From: Liopterus haemorrhoidalis
Taxonomy: Eukaryota > Arthropoda > Insecta > Coleoptera > Dytiscidae
Direction: 5' to 3'
Assembly (NCBI GenBank): GCA_963971575.1
Contig: OZ020622.1
Location: 18,292,879-18,356,878 of the forward strand
DNA: 64,000 nucleotides
The notes beneath the pieces are model-generated. The model was not told the origin of the DNA, did no database searches, and saw nothing but the letters and a program-made list of their open reading frames with translations. Numbering within the stretch: the first letter of the stretch is position 1; each line of letters begins with the position of its first letter. This document shows, one piece after another, positions 55,455-64,000 of the stretch. A program made the translations under genes and the position numbers.

Positions 55455-55545
55455 TATAACAAAATAGTTAGAAAACGGTTGCTATGGTTACTTATGGGAT
55501 TGTTATATTGTGACCGTGATTTCAAAAACCGGCCCTCAGAGCTTT
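55455..55545. repeat. MITE, GGCCCGTTTCTGAAAG family, copy 2 (partial)
   Basis: GGTTGCTATGGTTACTTATG and GGATTGTTATATTGTGACC, ending AAAACCGGCCCTCAG, match 50397-50535 inverted. Confidence 0.65.
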
Positions 55546-56756
55546 AATTTAATTTTTTAAACTAAATTTAAATTTCGTCAAGTTTCGTCACAAAATTTAA
55601 ATTAAAAAAACCTAGCGATTTTTTCTACATTTACTTTATATCTAAGTCTCTATTGAATTTATAAGAAATATATTGATAAATGGATTAATTTTTTTCAATT
55701 TCATAAACGTATTTCTCACTATTAATAATGTGTTATTTGTTTTATAAGTATTTCACCACTATGAATATTTTATTCCCCTTTATTCCTGATACCTGATAAA
55801 AACAAGAAACTAAAATAACTCAAGCAATAGGTTGAATCATGATGTATAATAGTAGGCGGAGTTTACACACATGAACTCCCATGAACTCCAGCTGTTAATA
55901 ATATTTTATTATATTTTTAATTTCAAAAGAAGACACACTACCTTAGTCTTAATTATAAAAAACTCCATAACATTATTAGCCATAATTTAGGCATGTATTA
56001 AAATAATAATGTCAAAAACGCAAAAACTTTATTTTCAAAAAACTCTATTTGATCCAAAATTCCTTTCATACGTTTCCGATTTAGATCAATGTTTATTTTT
56101 TTTCAGCTTTTTAGTTTAACCCCTTCGGAAAAAAACGTATTAAAATCAATACTTTTAAAAAACTTTTCGTTTCTTAATCTACGTTTAAATATCACAATAT
56201 TTTTTAAAAAATAATTATTTTATCAACGACACAAAAAAAATCCTGTTACTCATCAATATACATTATAGAGAATTATTGTACATTTAATTGTACGTAGAAT
56301 AGGGTACATTTCGTTTGTTATGCAGCTTTCCTCAGTAACACATTTAATATAATATTAAATGAATTATATTTTTATAAATTTATTTTTATTAAATGATTTA
56401 GTATCAACTCATTTAACTAGAAAATAAATAAATGAAGAAATCAGTTTATCTAGTGCACATTTTAAATAAAAAAATCATATTATTCTGGTTTACTTATAAA
56501 ACTAAGTAACAGTAACATTCTATTAATTACTGAGTTAGTGGAGGCGTTTAATTTATTTAAAAATAACTTTTAAAATGCCATCTTAAATGTTTCTTGCAGC
56601 CAATAATTAAATAATAATTGTTGAATTTATTAGCGGTAATTAATAGATAGAGATTTTACACATTAATGTCAAGAAAAAATGGAAGGTTATTATAAGGCAA
56701 TGCTTTCCAACCGGTGTATCCCACACCTTGGTATGTCACGACTAATCTAAAGGAAA
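55546..56756. other. Intron sequence, nothing recognised
   Basis: A hAT-like left end (CAATGCTTTCCAACCGG at 56698) sits just before the mariner fragment; otherwise unrecognised. Confidence 0.4.
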
Positions 56757-57317
56757 CTAAAAATAAAAAAATGTATATTTTAGACAAATTAAAGTGACAC
56801 CCGCTGTTCTTACAATATGACGAATTTTGATCAAAATTGTGTCGAATTGCAAAGAAGTTCCGCGACTTATATCATAACCGCCAAATACTCCAAACTTTAA
56901 TGTATTGGATCTTGGCTTTTTTAATTCTATACAATCCTTATAACTTACATTGAATGCGTACAAAATGCCTTTAATACATTAAACATGCAAACCCTTGATA
57001 ATGTTTTTCTAACATTGTAAACTTGTCTAGAATCCATGTTGGCAAAAGGAGGGAATTCCTATAAGATTCCGAACATTAATAAGGCAAATCTTCATCGTAA
57101 GAGACGATTACAAACAATATTGTCATGTTCCATCCACGCTCTGAAGACAGCCACGTCCTTGTTAAATTACAACTTTTTGTATTATTCTTTGTTTTACTAG
57201 ATATTTGTAACTATTTCATAAATAAAATCATTCTAATTAATTAAAATTGTAAATGTATATCATATTTTCGGACAAGAATAAAATAAAAATGTATACCATA
57301 TTTTTGGACGGAGGAAG
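56757..57317 (+). mobile_element. Plant-type mariner-like element, 5'-truncated copy 2
   Basis: The right end GTATACCATATTTTTGGACG then GAGGAAG is followed by TA (57318-57319), the same terminus as copy 1. In the plus direction frames read IGSWLF, ECVQNAFNTLNMQTLDNVFL and MLAKGGNSYKIPNINKANLH then RKRRLQTILS. The order FNTL..ETLD.VFL..Q.C, then KGGN.YKIPH, is the C-terminal signature of plant mariner-like (DD39D) transposases. The copy is broken by stops and its left end is missing. Confidence 0.8.
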
Positions 57318-57319
57318 TA

Positions 57320-58249
57320 TGTATCAATGCATTATGTGCCTACTGAAAGAAAGTATTTCATTGTAAACTTTGTGACAGCATTTATGGTAAGACTAGGTAC
57401 AGTAATAATTTCATTAATATATTAAATATTGAAATAAAAATATTTATAGTGTTTTTATTTATTTTTAAACTAGGTGTTTTTCTTTTTAATGTTAACGAGG
57501 TAACTGTACACTAGACAAATAGTTATAAATGTGTAATTATAATTATATTATGATCATAGCGGAAAGGAAGCATGGTTTAGGTGTATCCGGTCTACGAATT
57601 ATACCTCTGAACAATGTGTCTTTGTTCAATTACCAACCCACCTATATAATCGTAATCTGTAATCGCCAATACTATGCTTGTTGGCTAATCTAATAATTAT
57701 TGCGTTACTATTTGATTTGTTACAAGAAAAATAATGTATTTGTAGAAAGTATTGTGAAAAAAATTCATTTACTTATGGTGATTATTTTGCATAATTAATG
57801 GATTGTAACTATGATGATTATGAAATATTTTTGACAAAGTCAAGAAAAAAATTATGTGTAATGTTGATTTTTAGTAATGCAGTAAATGCAGGGTTTCGTA
57901 GGTGTCTAGTAATTGAAACAGAAAATGAGAAAATACTTTTGCCATAACCGATAATTTTTGAAAATTATATTTTGTCTGTACCGTTCGTATCTAAGTACTG
58001 AGAGTTTTCATTTAATACTGAATTTAAAAAATAAGCTTTTTTTTAATGCAATATAATTATCGGTAATATAATTTTTAATATATAATCATAAATTTCCAGC
58101 GTACTGTTCCGATTCACAATGTATAATACTTTGAATTTAGTCATTAATAAGGTGGGGTACAAAAATATTTGCCAAATTTTTTGGCATTACTTCTAAATGC
58201 ATCTGAAAATCTGGAAAAATTCTATGTGTGGTGTACCGAAATAGTATAT
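57320..58249. other. Intron sequence, nothing recognised
   Basis: No supported feature. Confidence 0.4.
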
Positions 58250-58293
58250 TTTAAATGAAATCTATTAATACCGAATTGTACGTACACTGATTT

Positions 58294-58600
58294 TTAGAAA
58301 ATAAGAAAAAATGGCTCTGGATAAAATGTATTCAAATGGACATTTTCACACGTAGCCTGGCAGTTTGCCGGTTTGGCCTCTGGCACCGGTAAATGCAGCC
58401 GGCGTTGATTTCGACAAATCGGATGCCGACCCAGCATCATCCCATTTGCATTCATTATAGTATCCTGGTGTCTAACGCTATTTTTCCGAATTATAGATCT
58501 TTTTGAGTAGGTCTTTTTTGTTTTGAAGCATTTAATAAAAATTCGCACAGTTTTCTTCATAATTTACTTTAATTTAAGTAATATTACTTTTAATGTGTCT
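58294..58600 (-). CDS. 88-codon minus-strand frame, unrecognised
   Basis: The frame includes SIIRKNSVRHQDTIMNANGM and PICRNQRRLHLPVPEAKPAN. The GC-rich core (TGGCAGTTTGCCGG, CTGGCACCGG, GCCGGCG) recurs in character at 59600-59640 (GCCGGCAGTGGC). It is probably a transposon fragment, but no superfamily can be named. Confidence 0.25.
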
Positions 58601-58826
58601 ACATCAAGTTGAGTCTTGTCACTTGTCCAAAAGCTGTTCATCAAGGAAAATACTCTTTCGGTATATTTTTTTAGTTTAAGTTTTGTAAAAATAATTTTAG
58701 TTGAAATATATTAAACATAAATATTGAAAATAAGTACTTTTTCTAAAATTCAGGACAAAAAAAGCTGAATTCGGGACAAATATTCACTCGCAAAAAATAA
58801 CACCTTAACACATCAAATTATGTTAA

Positions 58827-59333
58827 CCCTTTACCGCATAGTGTGTCATATATGGTACATTCCGATTTTTATTTTTTATTTTACTTTTAAAACTGAATCA
58901 GAACGTTACTTCATGAATGTTCATATATGCCACATACACAGCAATGGATCTTGCAGTATCTCAAGTAATGGGCTGCAATAGATTTGAGGATATCAAGCGG
59001 AATTTGCACTTCAACGATAACTTTGAATTTATTGAGAAAGGACAACTAGAAGATACGACCTTTTCTTTCAAAAATTCGAGGGCGACTGCTTTTAATCCCT
59101 AATGAAGAACACCTAGCAATTGACGAGCAAATAATACGGAATCATTTTCTTTTGTAACATAATGTAGAATCATAATGTTCCATGTATGGCACAAACCCTA
59201 AATTATTATTTTAATTATTAGTTTTTCATAAAAATAATAATTAATATTTAAATTAATTTTTCTATCAATAAGAACCAATTCCTAATGCTCATGAATTATT
59301 TCAGCCAAAAATAAAAATTCATGCAGTAAAGGG
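58827..59333 (+). mobile_element. piggyBac-derived MITE with TTAA sites, copy 2
   Basis: TTAA lies at 58823-58826 and 59334-59337; termini CCCTTTACCGCAT and ATGCAGTAAAGGG match copy 1. The internal frame (58917-59102) reads VMGCNRFEDIKRNLHFND and keeps the ancestral His where copy 1 has Leu. Opposite orientation to 7759-8267. Confidence 0.93.
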
Positions 59334-59337
59334 TTAA

Positions 59338-60394
59338 TCTATTTTGATCTTTGTTCGAGGAAAAGCAAATGTGTGTTTGAAGAATTTAAACTGATTCTCT
59401 CGAAGTTTTTCAAATAATGTGTAAAAACTGCCAGCCAAGTATCTCACAGTCAAAAGTGGATGTAACCAGTGTTATCTTTTGTTTTTGCCTCTTCGGTAGT
59501 TTCTTCTAAGCTACAATAATCCAAGGAGATGACAGCGTGTGTGAAAGACTGCAGTGGCTAATCGGCTCTAAAGTCGGCGCGTATGTGTGTGAAAGACTGC
59601 AATTGTTAGAGCCAGTGCCGGCAGTGGCATTGGTTTTGCTGGTGTGTGTGAAATTGTCCTAATAGGGCCGAAAAATATTTTTGCCTAGGGCCTTAAAGTA
59701 TTTAAGCTAGGTCCTGAATTAATTGAAAATTTTTAGTTTCTACATATCTAAGAAATACTGAAATGTTGAAAAATTCACACTTTTACCGTGTTGTATTGTA
59801 TTTATATCACTATAAAAAAATAGTACAACGGTATTCACGTCCGTCTGTTTTCAAGGATAATTCTTATAGTATAGTCCACAAATCAATTAAGTTAATCAAA
59901 TCATTGTTGAGTACAATTGACTGAACTCGAGTTACAACTCTGTACTATGCCATGCCATTGTAATCACAAATACAAAAGAATTGTATCTCCTATCAATTTT
60001 AAACACGCCCTTAGCGTAACAAATCGTTTTACCTGTTAAATTTTTGTTTATTTTATAATTTATTTAATACATCATGAAGAAAAAGTTGTTCTTAACGTGT
60101 TGATGCTGACGAATAACTTAATTATTGTTTGTTGAATTATTACTGTTTTGTTAGAACTTTTCTCCTAGCATTTCCCCAGTTATTTGCGGTATCAATATTG
60201 CATCCACTATGTCGCAGACCTAGCCTATTGCTGCAAGCGTTAAACCGCTTGTATCTGCTATTTGGCCGCTGAGTAAGGGCTCAAATCCTGCTTATGTCAA
60301 ATAATTTGTGTAAAAATATTTATACAAATGTTCTGCTTAGCCGTTCGCAGCTGGCTATAAACTGTAGGTGCCTTTCTGTGTACGCTAAAAAATG
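59338..60394. other. No gene; short duplicated GTGTGTGAAAGACTGCA motif
   Basis: GTGTGTGAAAGACTGCA occurs at 59538 and 59586. A tRNA-like trace (GGGCTCAAATCCTGC at 60277) is too weak to call. Confidence 0.35.
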
Positions 60395-60475
60395 GACGTA
60401 ACAGATGTTTTGAAGGGTCAAACCCATTGTTCTATATATATATGCGTGTTGTTATGGAGTTATTATACCAAGATT
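60395..60475 (-). repeat. MITE fragment, TTTATAATAACTCC family
   Basis: AACAGATGTTTTGAAGGGTC and GTTATGGAGTTATTATACC are the reverse complement of segments of 40990-41149. Confidence 0.7.
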
Positions 60476-60749
60476 TAAGCTTGGACGTTGTATTTTGTTT
60501 AAAATATAGAATTACGTTAATTATTCCTGTTTAAAGTAATACAGGAAAAATTATCAGTAGGAAAACGCATTGTTTATTTATTTATAAAGGTTATGTATTA
60601 TAAATAATGCTATTTTAAACTTTAAATTTTAATAAAAATATTATCCTTGGTTCGATTATATCCGTTGAATTCTGCGTGAACCTTGTGATTTACCAGGAAT
60701 CATAAAACGTTAGATATTTTATGAATGCTAATTGGTTATATGGATATTA

Positions 60750-60985
60750 CACATACACACACAAGTAGAGAGTACTCTGCATATAACGTACGTATAACTA
60801 CACAAATGGAGATGGTAGGGACACACATACACACTCAAATTTGAAATTCACACAAATACACTTATAAAGATGCCTATACTGCTTATACACACTCACATAT
60901 GCATCAGTACACCCATAATAGAATACAAATATGTAAATTTGCACACATATGATATTCGCACAAATACATTCATACATCAGTTGAA
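60750..60985. repeat. Degenerate CACA/CATA-rich simple sequence
   Basis: Interrupted ACACACAC and CACACATA runs over about 230 bp; the open frame on the minus strand follows from it. Confidence 0.7.
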
Positions 60986-61329
60986 GATATTCAGACAGTG
61001 TGACCTTCATAAGAACGCCTAGCATTATCTAAGCCATCTTGGAATGTGGGCAACAGTAGGTTCATTAATAATCACAATGCATTCACAAAAAATACTGGAC
61101 ATTCGTTATGAATTACTTCGAATAACGGATGCCGTCGGCTATTTTATATGCAACAGATAAATAGATCGTAGATCAGATATTAAGACTTCAGTAATATCGT
61201 TTTAAATAGCACAATATGTCCTCGATTTACGCTCAGGATACGTCGAATTTAGACCGCTAATTGTATTAAACAGGGTTAATTAATATTATGTAAATAGGAA
61301 TAGCCTTCAGAGAAAAATAATTACCGAAA

Positions 61330-61656
61330 AGGAAAGAGGACGACCAACAGAAAGATGGATTAATGTGGACCTGGACAAATAACTGTCAGTAATTAGGAAA
61401 ACAAGGCGAGATCTGCTAGGCGTTTAGTGCTGATTTATTATTATAAATAGTGATATCAGACCATCAGATAGGACTCCAAGAGACAGGAAAAGGAGATAAG
61501 ATTGACAGATAAAACGCTGGCAAGATGACCTGAGCAATTCAGTAAGATGTATACCATCGGCTATTGTGAGCGAACACATTTACCCTTTGGATTAATGAAC
61601 TTTTATTATCAGGTGTCCCACAGGGATCTCAATTAGACCCTTTATTATTCATAATA
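61330..61656 (+). pseudogene. LINE tail fragments and tandem RT unit, copy 1
   Basis: KRGRPTERWINVDLDK at about 61332 and QIKRWQDDLSNS at 61505 are basic GRP..RW motifs of LINE 3' coding ends. After them lies SGVPQGSQLDPLLFII (about 61612-61656) from an RT palm. The unit 61504-61656 is interrupted here by a mariner and resumes at 62383 with YINDIIK. Confidence 0.75.
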
Positions 61657-62382
61657 CAGGGTTATTTTTATTTTCAAGTTGTTAACAAAAACCGTTGAGT
61701 TAACAAAAACAAATAATGGTAATAAGAAAAGTTTTAATATACGCAAGAGTTACTCATACATCTAAATTATTTCTCAACATAGTCGCCACCAAAATTAAGT
61801 CGTTTGTCGTAACGGGGAATCAGTTTTTGTATACCCTCCTCTTACCATGTTGCCGCCTGGGTTCTCAGCCAATCTTGTACATTGGTTTTCAGCTCCTCAT
61901 TAGTGCTGAACCTCTTCTTTCCCAACCACACTTTCAACTTGGTTATCGCTTGGTGCCAAATCCGGGCTGTAGGGCTAGTGGCCGAATATCTCCTGTCCGA
62001 AATTCTTGAACAGTTCATTTGTTTGTGTTGCGATATGAGGGCTTGCATTTTCATGAAGAAGGACAATGCCTGATGACAACATACTTCTCCTTTTGTTCTG
62101 TATTGCTTTCATTCACAACACACAATTCTCGATGAATGTTTGCCGCATTGTTGCCTTTTGCTTGTAAAAAATGGATCACAGTGCGAAACTCGCATATGGC
62201 GGGATCTTCGATTGTACTAGCCATGATAAAACAACGCTCACATCAAAACAACAGCACATAATGGCCGAACCGGTTGGGAGGTACTGATAGATGATAGTGA
62301 TGCAAAACACTACTGCGTAAGCGCAACAATGGCAACTGAGTTTCCATTGCCAACCTAACGGAACATGAAAAAATAGTTCTCG
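61657..62382 (-). mobile_element. Deleted mariner in a LINE fragment, TA target
   Basis: TA at 61655-61656 and 62383-62384 flanks the element; the termini share TATTTTT close to each end. On the minus strand MASTIEDPAICEFRTVI (62223-62170) is the N-terminus and KKRFSTNEELKTNVQDWLRT with IPRYDKRLNFGGDYVEK (61925-61770) is the C-terminus. The middle is deleted and shifted, leaving only part of PYSPDLAPS. The fused C-terminal motifs fit a mariner, of a different group from 973-2222. Confidence 0.85.
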
Positions 62383-62660
62383 TATATCAACGACATAATA
62401 AAAGACAGATAAAACTCTGGCAAGATGAAGCAATTCAGGAAAATGTATACCACCAGCTATTGAGAGCAAACACCTTTACCCTTTGGATTAATGAACTTTA
62501 ATTTTCGGGTGTCCCACAGGGCTGTCATTTAGACCCTTTATTATTCATAATATATATCAATGACATAATAAAATGCTTCACGCATGTACAAATTTTACTC
62601 TATGCAGATGATCTTAAAGTATTATTCAACTTCTCTTTTTGACTCACCTACTGATTGTAG
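62383..62660 (+). pseudogene. LINE RT unit, end of copy 1 and copy 2
   Basis: After YINDIIK the QIK..WQDE, FTLWINEL, SGVPQGCHLDPLLFII, YINDIIKCFTHVQILLYADD series repeats the unit at 61504, this time running on to the catalytic YADD and LKVLFNF. The head-to-tail repeat of about 170 bp shows a tandem duplication older than the mariner insertion. Confidence 0.8.
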
Positions 62661-63404
62661 TACTATTGTCACTTAAATAAATTATATTTACTAGAAACTT
62701 GAACAAAATTTCATTTGCTTATAATATAGATACAAATATAATTAAAAGTGTTGTGACTAGAAAGACCGTCTCTTTCAGAATTAGATGTAATTTGATTTAC
62801 AGTATACTATAAATAATGAAAATTACGAGAACCGATGAGTTTAAGAGTATTCCTATTTGTCACATTTCTTAAAACAATTTTGGTTGTTTCCAAAATGTTT
62901 TACTACAAAAATACCTTATCTGAATATTCAGTGACTGTTATTTAGTCCAAAATTATTCGTGTCATCATTTTAGTAGACATCTGTTAACCAAATGACATCA
63001 CATTTCATCGCCAGCAATTTAGAAACCCACATAACACCCGTCTTAAACTCGAATCCCGACATTTCACTATTCTAAGCCTAATTTTCGCAACATCCTCACT
63101 ACACCTACATGTTATGTTATGCGGGGGTGATGGAATTTGATCTAGTGTCACAGACCTGCGATGCATAACGGAATTAGAAGGTTGTCACTCATGCGAAGTG
63201 AATTTGAAATTGTCATTAATAATATTAGATTCGGTTTAGAAATTATGTAAAGCGAAGAAAGGTATGTTAATAACAACCTTCTTAAACAGAAAATTGTAAT
63301 TTATGAATTTATTTTATCATTATGATAATAATGATAAGCATTCCATTAAGGGCAAAGGCTTTTCTCATCACCAATTGCTTCTAGACTAAGTTTTTCTTGT
63401 CCAA
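62661..63404. other. Nothing recognised
   Basis: AT-rich, no supported feature. Confidence 0.4.
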
Positions 63405-63745
63405 AACGGATCTGTATCATATAGTTCGCTCTTCTTTTATTAGTTCTCTGTCTTGGCGTCTCTTTCCATCGCTAGGAATCTTCTATAATTTGTGGATAAC
63501 ATATTCAACTCATTTCGATTTTAGGGATTTTGCTCTTCTTAATGCCAGAGCGAATCTACACATGTAATTCGTCCTTCCATTTTCTTAGCTGTCTTGTCGT
63601 CTTTTCAATCTCGAGGATTCACTCCGACACTTCTCCATCTCTCATCTGTTGAACGCCTACTATCAGATCATTTTGATTTCAGGGAATATGTTCTTAACGT
63701 CAAAGCGGATCTGTGCCTGTAATTCATCTTTCCATCTGTTTATTT
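63405..63745 (-). repeat. Three degenerate tandem units of about 145-153 bp, LINE-tail-like
   Basis: GGATCTGTATCATATAGTTCG (63409), GCGAATCTACACATGTAATTC (63550) and GCGGATCTGTGCCTGTAATTC (63704) begin successive units. On the minus strand they read RQLRKWKDELH and RWKDELQAQIRFDVKN, like basic LINE 3' ends. Confidence 0.55.
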
Positions 63746-64000
63746 TTGTTATTAATAATTCGTTGTATAATTTTTTTTAATGTTTACTACTTTTGTTAAT
63801 GTAATCTGTAGTAGAATATGCAGTCAAATATACTAATTAATCAACATTGATGTAATTTTATTTATTACTTCGAATCTATAGTTTTAGAGGTTAGAATACG
63901 TTAATGTAAATACAAGTTATCTCTCAATGGCCGCATTCAGCGGACTCATCGGTGACTTACCGGTACAAACTTACCTGTGAATTTTACTGAATGTACATTT
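63746..64000. other. Window end, nothing recognised
   Basis: No tropomyosin exon or other feature is seen up to the last base. Confidence 0.4.

Noticed and set aside
58294..58560. Host gene on the minus strand
   Set aside because: Single 88-codon frame without splice support and with GC motifs recurring at 59600; more likely transposon debris.
53845..64000. Shared downstream tropomyosin exon (residues from about 81)
   Set aside because: I looked for the family's AE.EVAALNRRIQ start and found nothing coding-like except transposons; it must lie past the window.

Overview
This is AT-rich animal DNA, and the genic content points to an insect. The only host gene I recognise is the 5' half of a tropomyosin gene of the Tm1 (tropomyosin-1) type, on the plus strand. 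Four coding exons are visible: a muscle-type first coding exon (25671-25784, tropomyosin residues 1-38), its partner exon (30646-30771, residues 39-80), a long alternative first exon resembling the atypical insect Tm1-I/C isoform (37150-37878), and a cytoplasmic-type first exon (53701-53844). All four end at codon boundaries with good GT donors. The last two are expected to splice to a shared exon that is not found before position 64000, so the gene continues to the right. A large, transposon-filled genome such as that of a beetle would fit, but I cannot name the species.

Almost everything else is transposable-element debris, much of it nested. Many elements can be closed precisely by terminal inverted repeats (TIRs) and target-site duplications (TSDs). 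Region 1-25 kb holds a mariner with a nearly full-length broken transposase (973-2222), a pogo/Tigger remnant inside a 33-bp direct repeat (2931-3552), a large foldback (5087-5405), several hAT-type MITEs with 8-bp TSDs, a piggyBac-derived MITE (7759-8267), a THAP-domain element (13547-14311), a Tigger element carrying a nested MITE and a LINE reverse transcriptase (16666-18908), and a mariner with plant/Stowaway-like ends (22732-23895). A 1.3-kb element full of palindromic GTGAGTAC-type repeats ends 230 bp before the first tropomyosin exon.

Region 25-54 kb is the tropomyosin 5' region. Its introns hold MITEs placed within 60-70 bp of splice sites, a nested hAT/MITE pair, three tandem tRNA-derived SINEs, a PIF/Harbinger element with about 40-bp TIRs, a Tc1-like element broken by two insertions, three LINE 3' fragments, and nested hAT MITEs whose interiors are a GTGAGGACC-T(n) minisatellite. 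Region 54-64 kb is intron downstream of the cytoplasmic exon. It holds a second plant-type mariner copy, a second piggyBac MITE, a mariner inserted into a tandem LINE fragment, and degenerate LINE tails.

Functionally, one gene uses three widely spaced starts to make muscle, cytoplasmic and atypical tropomyosins. The rest is a record of layered transposition. The least ordinary items are the minisatellite-bearing hAT MITEs, the plant-type mariner pair, the THAP element pair, and the palindrome-rich element upstream of the muscle exon.
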